Source: Pontibacter sp. G13 (GTDB taxonomy: Bacteria > Bacteroidota > Bacteroidia > J057). From it: DNA of 64,000 nt. Below are positions 43,533 through 52,288 of this stretch, in pieces. The notes beneath the pieces were generated by a model that made no database searches, was not told where the DNA came from, and was given only the letters and a program-made list of their open reading frames with translations. The stretch spans positions 6,696,001 to 6,760,000 of the forward strand of contig NZ_CP134696.1 in the NCBI RefSeq assembly GCF_031851795.1, written 5' to 3'. Made by a program: the position numbers and the translations under genes. Numbering within the stretch: the first letter of the stretch is position 1; each line of letters starts with the position of its first letter.

Positions 43533-44570
43533 CTACATCAGTACGCCTTTGCGCGCTTCGATGGCTGGAGGAATGTCTTTTTCCCCGAGCATTTCCCTCA
43601 AATCGATCTCGATTACGCGAGTCAGGGATAGCATGGGAATATCATGGGACATTCCCTGGAAAGGGTTTTCGGAGTAATCCCCCACGATCTCCATCACCAC
43701 ATAGAGCCATCCCACAAGCACTGTCAACGGAATCGCCAACAGGTATCCGATATCCCCCATTTTCCCTAGTTCAGTCACCATACCGAAGGGCAGCAGAAAT
43801 ATGAAGATTCCCACAAAAACCCGACTCATGCTGGCGTACTGGCGAGGCAGTGGGAATTTTTTGATCCGTTCGCATTTGCCCTGATGATCATAGAATTCCT
43901 TGAGCAAATTCTGCAATGCCATGTGCCGAAAATCGTCGATGAGATCTGCCTCTCTGAGTTTCGCGAGCTCTTGCGATTGCTGGTCGATAATCTGGGTGGC
44001 GGTATTCTTGTAGTTGATCAGTCGCTCGTATTCATTGGCTGGCAGAAACTTGCGCAATTCCTCTGGCGTGACTTGATCATCCACAAGCCCTACTCCAAAC
44101 TCCTTTTGGTAGAACCTCGCATAGGTGCCGATCACCCCCTTTTGGTTGGCGTGCTCCCAAGAAGTCGGCATGAGCAGCTGACTCCTCAAAGCATACAGCC
44201 AGCCGATATGTCGGTAAAGTAACCGTTGCCAAATAGCATGGATTTCCTGATCTGAGTATGGCGGATTGGCAAATTGATTGCCGACAAACCCCTTCACAGA
44301 TGCGCCCCAAGATCTACTGCTATTGATGATCGCTCCCCAAATCTTGCGAGCCTCCCACATCCGATCGTAGGCACTATTGTTCTTGAAACCCACATAGAAG
44401 GCAACCGCTGTACCCACAACGGTGATAGGAAACCATGGGACACTGATCCAATCAAACCATCCGAAATAGGGGGGAAGGGCCACGGCTGATGCCAAGAGTG
44501 CCAACCAAACAATATGATGGCCGGAAAATTGGGCCACCTGCCGAAGTGAAAATGCGCGTTTTACTAGCAA
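43533..44570 (-). CDS. Bestrophin-like anion-channel family protein
   Basis: 345 residues with a TTG start at 44570 as the best choice; no ATG lies near, and the sequence from here fits the family. Four hydrophobic segments lie at about 19-36, 46-62, 252-272 and 278-296. Family marks are F-K-N-N-S-A-Y-D-R-M-W-E-A-R-K-I-W-G (conserved Arg-Met-Trp-Glu region) and K-F-P-L-P-R-Q-Y-A-S after a long cytosolic helix. Bacterial bestrophins (UPF0187) form pentameric chloride or cation channels in the inner membrane. The gene is convergent with glutaminase and shares its terminator. Confidence 0.88.
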   Translation of the reverse strand: MLVKRAFSLRQVAQFSGHHIVWLALLASAVALPPYFGWFDWISVPWFPITVVGTAVAFYVGFKNNSAYDRMWEARKIWGAIINSSRSWGASVKGFVGNQFANPPYSDQEIHAIWQRLLYRHIGWLYALRSQLLMPTSWEHANQKGVIGTYARFYQKEFGVGLVDDQVTPEELRKFLPANEYERLINYKNTATQIIDQQSQELAKLREADLIDDFRHMALQNLLKEFYDHQGKCERIKKFPLPRQYASMSRVFVGIFIFLLPFGMVTELGKMGDIGYLLAIPLTVLVGWLYVVMEIVGDYSENPFQGMSHDIPMLSLTRVIEIDLREMLGEKDIPPAIEARKGVLM

Positions 44571-44906
44571 GTCAACGGGAGAATTAGAAGGTGATAGTCA
44601 AGGTAGACAATAGCGACGAACCAACCCTTGAGGTGAATAACTCAGAGAATTGGATTTCTCGAAACACGAAACCAATGATCACCAATATAGCCAATCGTGG
44701 CCATTTTGGAATAGAACATTGGGAACAAGGGCAAGTAGATGAATTCCAGTCGCTTCGGTATGCACAAATTGAGAAATGAACAGCACGATTTCCGGAAAGC
44801 GGCATTTCAGGCTTCCAAGACCTGAATCCACGAATTGACAATATTGAGAGTAGGATAGTGGATTCTTCCTCAAAATCTCCGATATTTCCCTAAATCTCTC
44901 AATATC
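44571..44906. other. Intergenic region between divergent channel and DUF2306 genes
   Basis: 336 bases holding the two promoters. No consensus -7 element of good quality, ORF or repeat was recognised; frames on both strands are too short and unlike any family. Confidence 0.3.
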
Positions 44907-45536
44907 ATGTCTCTCGCTCGAAATATCGGTTGGTGGGTATTTGCTGTCCTGTGTGTGATGGTAGGATTGTATCCCTTGGCTTACCTCTTCATGGATACAA
45001 GCATGGGCTTGCTGGGTACCAAATCCGCAGAATTGCTGCAACAGACCTTGTGGAACGTCGCTTTCTATGTGCACATTAGCTTGGGCGGTTTGGCGCTGCT
45101 TGTGGGATGGACCCAGTTTCACGAAGGGTTTCGGACCAAACGCCTGCAACTGCATCGGAAAATAGGGCTTGTGTATGGCCTATCGGTAGCCCTGAGTGGA
45201 ATCGCTTCGCTGTATATCGGCTGGTTTGCTACAGGTGGCTGGGTCAGTCAAGTCGGATTCATGGCCTTGGGACTGGTATGGTTGTTTACCACAGCGAAAG
45301 CATGGATGGCGATCCGAGAACGGGAGATTCGTCAGCATCAGGTTTGGATGACCTATAGCTATGCAGCCTGTTCTGCAGCAGTGACCCTCCGGCTTTGGAT
45401 GCCGATCTTGATCCCCCTGATGGGAGAATTTATACCCGCATACCGCATCATCGCTTGGCTCAGTTGGGTCCCGAATTTGCTGGTGGCGGCCTGGATCGTC
45501 AAGCGACAAGCCGATCGGCAACCGGTCGTGGCCTGA
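44907..45536 (+). CDS. DUF2306-domain membrane protein
   Basis: 209 residues with six to seven hydrophobic segments. The family pattern is visible: H-I-S-L-G-G-L-A-L-L-V-G-W-T-Q-F, then L-Q-L-H-R-K-I-G-L-V-Y-G-L-S-V, R-Q-H-Q-V-W-M-T-Y-S-Y-A and A-A-V-T-L-R-L-W. The conserved His residues in helices 2-5 suggest haem or metal coordination, but no activity has been shown for the family. It is a single gene; the next gene on the other strand ends right after it (convergent, almost abutting). Confidence 0.88.
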   Translation: MSLARNIGWWVFAVLCVMVGLYPLAYLFMDTSMGLLGTKSAELLQQTLWNVAFYVHISLGGLALLVGWTQFHEGFRTKRLQLHRKIGLVYGLSVALSGIASLYIGWFATGGWVSQVGFMALGLVWLFTTAKAWMAIREREIRQHQVWMTYSYAACSAAVTLRLWMPILIPLMGEFIPAYRIIAWLSWVPNLLVAAWIVKRQADRQPVVA

Positions 45537-46289
45537 TCACTGCTTCTGCAAGTATCGATTGAGGATATTGGGCAGTTGGTAATCGATTCCATATTGATGT
45601 TTCAAGAGCCTAGACACGATGTTGGAAATGGTGACCGGGTCTCGGTGAAATTGAGGGAGCAATCCCATAGCAGCATAGCTGATAGGATTCACTGCTGGAA
45701 TGAACGTTTCCCAAGGTTCACCCTCGCCCCATACGAATCCCCGAACCGTCACAGATAGGTCTGCCCCATGTTTCAGGAGCAACTCCATCATGGGTTCGCT
45801 TTGGTTGAGATTTTGGCATACGGTATGAAAAATAGGGGTTTGGCCACCAAATCCCATGACATTGATCCCGGCAGGTTCATCGACGTTTGCCCCAGATTCC
45901 AGAAGGACCTGGCCCGTCTCCAAGAGATTGAATTCAGCACACAGATGGAGGAGCGAGACAGATGTCAAGGGCGTGTAGGCAAAAGGGAAGCTCCACTTCC
46001 TCGCCAAAAGTTCAGGATGTGCTTGGACCCGTTCACGAACCTCCTCAGCACGATTCAGCAATACAGCCATGATATCTGCATCATCCACCGTCAATCCCGC
46101 ATCCCAAAATGCTTCCATGCAGGCCGAGAATCTGGGACTACGGGCGTACATCCGGATCATCCAATGAAATAGGGAGACGCCTTGCCAGTTTTCGTTGGGG
46201 GAGATCCCATTTTGAAAGCAACTGCGAATCCCTTCCACATCATGTGTCTCTATGCATCCGAGCAGGGTAGGAAAATCTTTTGAGGACAT
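45537..46289 (-). CDS. Ankyrin-repeat protein
   Basis: 250 residues from the ATG at 46289. In-frame starts up to 46370 would add a poorly conserved lead. Three or more ankyrin units are visible: D-V-E-G-I-R-S-C-F-Q-N-G-I-S-P-N, T-S-V-S-L-L-H-L-C-A-E-F-N-L-L-E-T-G-Q-V-L-L-E-S-G-A-N-V-D, and G-Q-T-P-I-F-H-T-V-C ... M-E-L-L-L-K-H-G-A-D-L. Such repeats mediate protein binding. There is no signal peptide, so it is cytoplasmic. It is divergent from the histidine phosphatase gene (about 115 bases apart). Its stop nearly abuts the convergent DUF2306 stop. Confidence 0.85.
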   Translation of the reverse strand: MSSKDFPTLLGCIETHDVEGIRSCFQNGISPNENWQGVSLFHWMIRMYARSPRFSACMEAFWDAGLTVDDADIMAVLLNRAEEVRERVQAHPELLARKWSFPFAYTPLTSVSLLHLCAEFNLLETGQVLLESGANVDEPAGINVMGFGGQTPIFHTVCQNLNQSEPMMELLLKHGADLSVTVRGFVWGEGEPWETFIPAVNPISYAAMGLLPQFHRDPVTISNIVSRLLKHQYGIDYQLPNILNRYLQKQ

Positions 46290-46405
46290 AGAGAAAGGAA
46301 ATATCTGCATACCAATATCCCAAAGGCCAACCTCGTTATTTTCGACATTGGAATATCCTTGCCCCAACATTGGGATAAAATGATCACCTTTGCCGCAAAA
46401 AAATC

Positions 46406-46987
46406 ATGCTGACCCTCGTCCGCCACCCTCAAGTCCTCCTACCCAAAGGTATCTGCTATGGAAGCGCCGATGTTCCGTTAAAACCGGGCTGGGAGTCTTG
46501 GGCCGATGCATTATCCGGATATTTAAGTAGGGTTTTTCCGGAGGGCTATTCGATATGGTCCAGTCCGCTTCAGCGGTGCCAAATTCCTGCGAATTATATC
46601 TCTCAGGAGCCTGTACAGTTGAGGCCTGACTGGCAGGAGATCCATTTTGGAGACTGGGAGATGAAGGCCTGGGAGGATATTCCCGCCGGAGAACTCAACC
46701 CTTGGATGGAGGCATTCGTGCACACAAATCCTCCTCAGGGCGAATCATTTCTCGAATTGTCCGATCGGGTAGGTGCTTCCCTGGATTCGCTTCAGGAGTC
46801 CATGACTGACCGCCCGGTTGTCCTCATCACGCATGCAGGCCCGATCCGAGCGGCCCTTTGTCGTGTATCTAGCCGTCCATTGGCGGATGCCTTTTCGCTT
46901 CCCGTGGATTATGGTCACCTGTACCAGCTTTCCTATCGACAGGGTCAATGGGAAATCATGAAGGAAAATGTCCTTCCCAAGGCTTGA
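46406..46987 (+). CDS. Histidine phosphatase family protein (alpha-ribazole-phosphatase-like)
   Basis: 193 residues. The catalytic L-V-R-H-P (His7) is at the N-terminus and I-T-H-A-G-P-I-R-A (second His) near residue 142. S-S-P-L-Q-R-C and E-I-H-F-G-D-W-E-M-K-A-W-E-D-I complete the phosphoglycerate-mutase-like site. The F-G-D-W-E-x-x-x-W pattern and short length match the CobC type that removes phosphate from alpha-ribazole-5'-phosphate in cobalamin assembly. No other cobalamin biosynthesis gene is adjacent (a cobalamin-binding-type protein is at 62.4 kb), so the specific substrate is not certain. Confidence 0.88.
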   Translation: MLTLVRHPQVLLPKGICYGSADVPLKPGWESWADALSGYLSRVFPEGYSIWSSPLQRCQIPANYISQEPVQLRPDWQEIHFGDWEMKAWEDIPAGELNPWMEAFVHTNPPQGESFLELSDRVGASLDSLQESMTDRPVVLITHAGPIRAALCRVSSRPLADAFSLPVDYGHLYQLSYRQGQWEIMKENVLPKA

Positions 46988-47097
46988 TTTGCTGAAATTC
47001 CAACCCATGCATGATTTCTCCGAAACTCTCATGGGTGACAAAAGCCAGAAAGTCCTTAATTTTCAGGATCAAATGCAGACACCACACTTTGGATACC

Positions 47098-47571
47098 ATG
47101 AACAACAAATATCTGACAACGCGGTCCAAGCTCGGGAAGTGGCTATTTTTGGGTATAGCGGCCCTGGGTACGACAGCTTGTAACAATGATTTGAAGCAGC
47201 AGAACCTGCAACTTACTCAGCAGGTGGAGGCACTCAATGCAGAGATGGATACGCTCCGTAGGGAAAATGCTGCCTATCGCCAGATGTTGGGGGAGCAGAT
47301 CACCTATGGATTTGAGGTTCAGATTGGGGCTTTCGAGGATTTTGACCTGGGCCGGTATGAGGATCACCTGCTGCAGTTTTCGCAGTTGGAGGCTGGCAAT
47401 ATGAATAAATTCGTCTTGGGGCGATTTGAGGATATCGAAACGGCTCAAGCCTTCTTGAATGATATCAGGAATCTGGGTATTCAGGACGCTTTCATTGCGG
47501 GAATTGTTGACGGACAGCGTACTACCGTTGAGGAAGCCAAGGCTGCCGTCAAGGACCACTATGGATTCTGA
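47098..47571 (+). CDS. Lipoprotein with coiled coil and SPOR-like domain
   Basis: 157 residues from the ATG at 47098, which starts a lipoprotein signal with T-T-A-C; an earlier in-frame ATG at 47011 would bury it. After the lipid-attached Cys comes a ~35-residue heptad-rich coiled coil (L-Q-L-T-Q-Q-V-E-A-L-N-A-E-M-D-T-L-R-R-E-N). The C-terminal ~75 residues resemble a SPOR domain (F-E-V-Q-I-G-A-F-E-D, then F-V-L-G-R-F-E-D-I-E-T-A-Q-A-F-L-N-D-I-R-N-L-G-I-x-D-A-F-I-A). SPOR domains bind denuded peptidoglycan glycan strands, so this is probably an envelope protein at division or turnover sites. Confidence 0.88.
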   Translation: MNNKYLTTRSKLGKWLFLGIAALGTTACNNDLKQQNLQLTQQVEALNAEMDTLRRENAAYRQMLGEQITYGFEVQIGAFEDFDLGRYEDHLLQFSQLEAGNMNKFVLGRFEDIETAQAFLNDIRNLGIQDAFIAGIVDGQRTTVEEAKAAVKDHYGF

Positions 47572-47600
47572 GCCGATAGTTGACCTTCATACAGAATACA

Positions 47601-47631
47601 AAAAGGGAACCCAAGCGAGGGTTCCCTTTTT
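47601..47631 (+). terminator. Terminator after SPOR lipoprotein gene
   Basis: AAAAGGGAACC and GGTTCCCTTTT pair around a ~9-base loop, followed by T. It serves as terminator 30 bases after the stop and, read the other way, also follows the convergent lipoprotein gene. Confidence 0.75.
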
Positions 47632-47696
47632 GATATGTTCAATTCTCCCTTTTTGTGGTGTGCTAGGACCACCCCAAAGTGAAATTTTCTTTCAAC

Positions 47697-49232
47697 TTAT
47701 TCTTCCTCGATGAGATAATATTCGAAGGCGCCAATATCCAACGTGTCTGTTCTTGAGAATTCGGCCAATCCGCGGAAATCCAGCTCAATCCCCGGAATGT
47801 CTTTGCCGGCATTGATGACTGGACTCGTTGAATCCGCAGGGCGATAATCCCGCACAAAATAGTTCCAGAATTTCGGGTCCTCATTCACACGGCAATTGAC
47901 GAGGTGAGGTCGAATGAATGGCTCATTGTCTTCGTCCAGCTTGACGATACAATGATCAAATACCAGTTCATCGAATGGATAGCCGATCAGGGTATCTTGA
48001 ATGATCTCATTGTCCTCGCTTCCCCAGATGACGCAGTTGTTGAAGCTCACATACGATGGATAGACAAAGAAATTGGCTCCGTCGAAGGTGTACCAATTAC
48101 TGGCGATAATCTGTGGTGTACGCCTACTGAACCGGATATCTCCGAGGTTGAAATTGGCGAATGTACAGTTGTTGAATTCATAGGAGCCTCCTCCTGAAAT
48201 GGCGACTGTACGATCCTTGCAGGTATTGATGATCGAGTTTTCCATCAATACAGTCGGACGGTCTGGGGATACATTTTCCGAGACGTTCACTGCGAAAAAC
48301 CCATAGACGCCCATATTTTTGATCTCGGTATTTCGGATGATCAGTTTGGGATTGAGGTTGACGGAGGACGAATCCACTTTCACACCGAACTGGGCATTCT
48401 GAATCACACAATGCTCCAATTTGCTGTCGCGACTTGTGGGATGGAAGAAGAGCCCTCGCCATTGAGCCGGCAATTCTTGGTACAAGGTGTCGAATCGCGT
48501 TCCCTGAAACTTGATCGGCATGGAAGGAGTGCCTTCTGCCACCAACGTCCCATCTACAAACAGACTAGAGAAAAAGCCAAAGACCTGCTGGCCGGAGGTG
48601 TCTTCAATCCCAAACTTGTACGGGGTGAAATGGAGCTGTGTCCCGGGTTCCACAGTGACAGTCACGCCTTCGGGAATGAAAATGGGACCATCGAAGATGA
48701 TGGGTTTTTCGGGCGTGAGTGTAGTGTCTTGGCGGAAGAAGAAACTACCGGGCTTAAGGCCCAGGAAGTCCTCGCCTTGGGTAACACGGGCGGTCAGGAA
48801 ATATGCATCTACGATCCAAGCCATGATGGGCACCTTCTGGATGTCCTCGCCAATCTGAAAATTGACGTAATCCATGGCAAACCCGTCCCGCTCGTAGGAT
48901 TTCATCGTGATGAAAATATGCATGGAATCCTTTTGGGAAATCACCAGATCTGTGGTGTCTGAGGTCCGGACTCCATCTACAATCATGTCAAACTCGGAAT
49001 TTCCGCCGTTTTCCATCCAGATCCGATCAATCGCCAATGCCCGACCCTGTTCATTGCGGACAATCAATCGCTCAGTGGGAGCCTGTAGGGTCGTGAAGAT
49101 GGTATCAAAATGGACGGTATCGGAGTTGAAGGTCAGCAGGCCTTCATTCACCGGGTTGGAGGGTTGTTCGCAGCTCGACAAGGCAGTCATCAGGGCCATC
49201 CAACTCAAAACAATCAACAGCGGAATTCTCAT
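47697..49232 (-). CDS. Beta-helix lipoprotein of Bacteroidota type
   Basis: 511 residues. The lipoprotein signal ends S-S-C (Cys21). The first domain (about 30-160) is Ig/MSP-like (F-D-T-I-F-T-T-L-Q-A-P-T-E-R-L-I-V-R-N-E). A right-handed parallel beta-helix follows (about 180-430) with V-T-V-E-P-G-T-Q-L-H-F, L-F-V-D-G-T-L-V-A-E-G-T, W-R-G-L-F-F-H-P-T-S and H-C-V-I-Q-N-A-Q-F-G-V. This two-domain lipoprotein occurs across Bacteroidota, often near gliding or secretion genes, but its role is unknown. TAGGTTTG lies 5 bases upstream of the ATG on the minus strand and matches the -7 consensus, so the transcript may be leaderless or a later start may be used. Confidence 0.88.
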   Translation of the reverse strand: MRIPLLIVLSWMALMTALSSCEQPSNPVNEGLLTFNSDTVHFDTIFTTLQAPTERLIVRNEQGRALAIDRIWMENGGNSEFDMIVDGVRTSDTTDLVISQKDSMHIFITMKSYERDGFAMDYVNFQIGEDIQKVPIMAWIVDAYFLTARVTQGEDFLGLKPGSFFFRQDTTLTPEKPIIFDGPIFIPEGVTVTVEPGTQLHFTPYKFGIEDTSGQQVFGFFSSLFVDGTLVAEGTPSMPIKFQGTRFDTLYQELPAQWRGLFFHPTSRDSKLEHCVIQNAQFGVKVDSSSVNLNPKLIIRNTEIKNMGVYGFFAVNVSENVSPDRPTVLMENSIINTCKDRTVAISGGGSYEFNNCTFANFNLGDIRFSRRTPQIIASNWYTFDGANFFVYPSYVSFNNCVIWGSEDNEIIQDTLIGYPFDELVFDHCIVKLDEDNEPFIRPHLVNCRVNEDPKFWNYFVRDYRPADSTSPVINAGKDIPGIELDFRGLAEFSRTDTLDIGAFEYYLIEEE

Positions 49233-49494
49233 AATACAAACCTACTAGATCGAGCGGACATTTGTAAGTGAAAAATTCTGCACCAGGGTGGCTTTTCACC
49301 CTTTCAGGCAGATGAACTGCCGAATGTTTACACTGTAGACTGCGAATATCCATGTTTAGCATCTCTTCACAGCCTCCATTGGGGGACAACCTGCCCAGAA
49401 TATTGGTCGCGGATCGTGCCAACACTAGCCGTTTCCTCTTCCCCACATAAATCCTGAAAAAGCTTCGAAATTAACCGTAGCTTAAAGGACAATT

Positions 49495-50610
49495 ATGGAG
49501 GAACTGTTCTACTTCGTGTTTGGATTTCTGGTGATCCGGTTCATGGTCAGTGGCTATAATTTCTTCTGCAGGGCTAACATCCCGCATCATCCGCTTCCAG
49601 AAGATAGGCCCAAAATCTCTATCTTGATTCCTGCCCGAAATGAGGCGGAGAATCTCCCCCATCTTTTTCATATTCTCCGGAGCCTTGCAAGGGCCGATCG
49701 CGAAATCATCATTCTGGATGATGGATCTGAGGATGAAACTGCGCGCATGCTGGAAGCTCAACTTTCACGGATACCGGGTTTCAGGTGGATTCAGGGAGGG
49801 AGATTGCCCGAAGGTTGGCTGGGAAAAAACTATGCCTGCCACCAATTGGCTTTGGCAGCCAAAGGGGAGTACTTCCTGTTTTTGGATGCAGATATTCAGC
49901 AGGTTGACAGTGCCTTTATCGATCGGGCAGTACATGAAATGCAGACTCGCGAATTGGACTGCCTCTCCGTCTTTCCCGACCAAATCATGGAGTCTCCGGG
50001 TGAGCAGATGGTGGTTCCGCTGATGCACTATTTGCTGCTATCCATGCTTCCACTACCGTGGGTGATGAGATCGCCATTTGTGACGATGTCTGCTGCGAAT
50101 GGGCAATTCATGCTGTTTCAGGCGGCATCCTATCGCTCCTATCTGTGGCATGCTCGGGTGAAGTCCGAAATCGTGGAGGATATCAAGATCATGCAGACGG
50201 TAAAGCGTCTCAAAAGGCGTGGGATGACCTATCTGTCAGAAGGAGAAATCCAGACGAGGATGTATCCCGGCTATTGGCAAGCCGTTCAGGGTTTCAGTAA
50301 AAATCTCTTTGCCGGATTCAATAATAGCTTTGTCGGAATACTTGTATATTTGTTTGCCGCGTATGGTGCATGGGGCTGGTTGGTATGGGAATTGCCGACA
50401 ACCAAGCTGTGCGCAAGTTCGGCACTCATTTTGGGAATCCGAATGTGGATCAGTTTGTCGGCCCGTCAATCCATTTGGCGAAATTGGATGCTTCACCCGA
50501 TCCAAATGGCTTCGATTATTCTGATCAGTTTGGTTTCCCTGTACAAGTGGATCACAGGCAAAAACGAATGGAAAGGACGCAACGTTCAGTTACGGCGAGT
50601 ATCGTATTGA
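49495..50610 (+). CDS. GT2-family glycosyltransferase, candidate carotenoid glycosyltransferase
   Basis: 371 residues. An N-terminal hydrophobic segment (5-22) is followed by the GT2 catalytic domain: I-S-I-L-I-P-A-R-N-E-A-E-N-L, I-I-I-L-D-D-G-S-E-D-E-T, L-D-A-D-I-Q (metal-binding D-x-D) and S-E-I-V-E-D-I-K-I-M for the acceptor side. Two or more C-terminal membrane helices complete it. This layout matches the hydroxylated-carotenoid glycosyltransferases (CruC/CruG group). The stop lies 43 bases inside the start of the CruF-like gene, so the two are made as a coupled pair and probably act on the same carotenoid end group. Exact donor sugar and acceptor are unknown. Confidence 0.85.
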   Translation: MEELFYFVFGFLVIRFMVSGYNFFCRANIPHHPLPEDRPKISILIPARNEAENLPHLFHILRSLARADREIIILDDGSEDETARMLEAQLSRIPGFRWIQGGRLPEGWLGKNYACHQLALAAKGEYFLFLDADIQQVDSAFIDRAVHEMQTRELDCLSVFPDQIMESPGEQMVVPLMHYLLLSMLPLPWVMRSPFVTMSAANGQFMLFQAASYRSYLWHARVKSEIVEDIKIMQTVKRLKRRGMTYLSEGEIQTRMYPGYWQAVQGFSKNLFAGFNNSFVGILVYLFAAYGAWGWLVWELPTTKLCASSALILGIRMWISLSARQSIWRNWMLHPIQMASIILISLVSLYKWITGKNEWKGRNVQLRRVSY

Positions 50611-51209
50611 TCGCCATTTTGCATTTGGTGGGAGTAGTGGGGCTTAGTCTAGACAATACCCGTCCCCTTTTTCAATCCATTTTTCCCTTAAACCTGCTCG
50701 TGACAGCAGGTGTTCTGGCGATTTTTCACCGGTTGTGGACCCAGAAATTCGGATATTTCGTGTTCGGAATTTTCTGGGCGGGCTTTCTGATTGAATACAT
50801 TGGGGTTCATACAGGGGTGATCTTCGGTCATTATTTTTATGGAGAAACCCTAGGTTTCAAGGTCGGTGGTATCCCGATCGTGATGGGCTTATTATGGGTG
50901 ATTTTGGTGTATATGTCTGGTGTGATCGCCCAGCCAATCTCCGGCAATATTTGGGTCCGTGCTTCAATTAGTGCGCTGCTTATCCTCGTAATGGACTTGT
51001 TGTTGGAGCCATTGGCTTTCACCTTTGACCTGTGGAATTGGAACAATGTCCATCCGCCGCTCCAGAACTACCTCGCTTGGTACATCCTCGGCTGGGTCAT
51101 GTCTTACATATTTCATAGTATCTATCAAGAAAAATCCAACCCGCTTGCCTTTCCTGCCTACGCTATCATGGTCTTTTCCTTGGTCATGTTCCTCGTCGTA
51201 GGTGCCTGA
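50568..51209 (+). CDS. cruF: CruF-like carotenoid biosynthesis protein
   Basis: 213 residues from the ATG at 50568, inside the end of the glycosyltransferase gene in another frame. Longer in-frame starts from 50370 fall fully inside that gene and are less likely. It is a multi-helix inner-membrane protein with the DUF422/CruF pattern: F-W-A-G-F-L-I-E-Y-I-G-V-H-T-G-V-I-F-G-H-Y-F-Y-G, G-I-P-I-V-M-G-L-L-W-V, D-L-L-L-E-P-L-A and W-N-W-N-N-V-H-P-P-L-Q-N-Y-L-A-W. CruF hydrates the psi end of gamma-carotene-type carotenoids (1',2'-hydratase), making the hydroxyl a glycosyltransferase can use. Together with the upstream gene it implies a glycosylated monocyclic carotenoid pigment. Confidence 0.93.
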   Translation: MERTQRSVTASIVLIAILHLVGVVGLSLDNTRPLFQSIFPLNLLVTAGVLAIFHRLWTQKFGYFVFGIFWAGFLIEYIGVHTGVIFGHYFYGETLGFKVGGIPIVMGLLWVILVYMSGVIAQPISGNIWVRASISALLILVMDLLLEPLAFTFDLWNWNNVHPPLQNYLAWYILGWVMSYIFHSIYQEKSNPLAFPAYAIMVFSLVMFLVVGA

Positions 51210-51238
51210 TTCCTCAACGATCTTTCAATCGCTATATC

Positions 51239-51829
51239 ATGAGATATTTTCTTGCCCTGATGCTGGGGATCTATTCAGTTGTCGGATATTCCCAAAACTT
51301 CACGGGAGGCTTGGCTATCGGGATCAATTTGAGCCAAGTCGATGGGGACTCATTCGGAGGCTTCAACAAGCTGGGATATGCCTTTTCCGGCTTTGTCAAT
51401 TATCGCTGGGATGACCGCTGGGCAGTTCAACCTGAGCTTCGCTTCGAATCACTGGGAAGTGCCAATGATGTCGGCCGAGTGGTAGAAACACGTCACCTCA
51501 GCATTCCGATCTTGGCAGAGTACGCCCTCCCCATCAAGAAAGGTCAACCACAATCCATTGGATTTCATGCAGGGCCTGTAATCGGCATTTTGTTGGGGGC
51601 AGATGATGCATTCAATAGCGTCAGTAATATCTTGGACGGAGTGGATTTCCGGGGAGAGGCTGGTGCGGATTATCGCTTTGCCCTCAATTGGAGCTTCGAA
51701 GTGCGATATGGATATTCGCTTTCCTCCTTCCTCAAAGGGGATGGGCAAGGTTCGACGATTGTGGCCCCCGGAAAGGTGGGGTTATTCCACAATTACCTCT
51801 CGGGGACCATCAGATGGCATATTCTCTAA
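51239..51829 (+). CDS. PorT-family outer-membrane beta-barrel protein
   Basis: 196 residues. The signal peptide ends G-Y-S-Q (~19). The strand pattern of the PorT/OMP_b-brl_2 family follows: G-L-A-I-G-I-N-L-S-Q-V-D-G-D, Y-R-W-D-D-R-W-A-V-Q-P-E-L-R-F-E-S-L-G, L-S-I-P-I-L-A-E-Y, G-F-H-A-G-P-V-I-G-I-L-L-G-A and final aromatic strands. Small eight-strand barrels of this family are abundant and mostly of unknown role. It starts 29 bases after cruF on the same strand, so it may be co-transcribed, though no functional link to the pigment genes is known. Confidence 0.88.
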   Translation: MRYFLALMLGIYSVVGYSQNFTGGLAIGINLSQVDGDSFGGFNKLGYAFSGFVNYRWDDRWAVQPELRFESLGSANDVGRVVETRHLSIPILAEYALPIKKGQPQSIGFHAGPVIGILLGADDAFNSVSNILDGVDFRGEAGADYRFALNWSFEVRYGYSLSSFLKGDGQGSTIVAPGKVGLFHNYLSGTIRWHIL

Positions 51830-51849
51830 ATCCAGCGCCGAGAATCTGG

Positions 51850-52239
51850 CTATTTGTGCTCCTCGGAGATAAATAGGTTCACCTGATCAAATTGATTTCC
51901 CACTCGAATGGACAGGTGGTAAAGACCCTCTGGCCATCTCTTGACTGAAAAATCCACCGAGGCATCTCCTTTGCCATTGGGCGTAAACTGGAATGCAGCC
52001 ATTCGAATCCCATCCGAATTTTCTACCTCAATCTCTCCGCCAGATGCCGGAACTTCAGAAAAACTGACCTTCACATGGCGCTTGGCAACCAAAGTTTGAT
52101 CAAAGCTGGATGGCTTTCCATCAATGGTCAGCCTTAGCGGGATTTTGGTAGGGGCATTCGCTTGAAGTCTTCCCCACAACATTAGGCAAGTAAAGAGCAA
52201 GGTGATTCTCCCATAAGGAAGCAAATTGGACAGGTTCAT
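51850..52239 (-). CDS. Small secreted beta-sandwich protein
   Basis: 129 residues. The signal peptide ends L-Q-A-N-A. The single mature domain is short strands: P-L-R-L-T-I-D-G-K-P, V-K-V-S-F-S-E-V-P, G-E-I-E-V-E-N-S-D-G, W-P-E-G-L-Y-H-L-S-I-R-V-G-N. The last one has the G-x-Y-x-x-x-I/V pattern of the T9SS type A sorting domain, and the whole mature part could be such a domain alone, but the F-P-N-P-start is missing. Its function is unknown. It lies 49 bases from the stop of the larger T9SS protein on the same strand, so it may be co-transcribed with it. Confidence 0.75.
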   Translation of the reverse strand: MNLSNLLPYGRITLLFTCLMLWGRLQANAPTKIPLRLTIDGKPSSFDQTLVAKRHVKVSFSEVPASGGEIEVENSDGIRMAAFQFTPNGKGDASVDFSVKRWPEGLYHLSIRVGNQFDQVNLFISEEHK

Positions 52240-52288
52240 ATTGTGCTACTTTCAAATATATAGCCTGTGGAGGTGCTGGGTTTAAGGG

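Noticed and set aside
44584-44841. 85-codon minus-strand frame between the channel and DUF2306 genes
   Set aside because: No recognisable features and it covers the region where the divergent promoters must lie.
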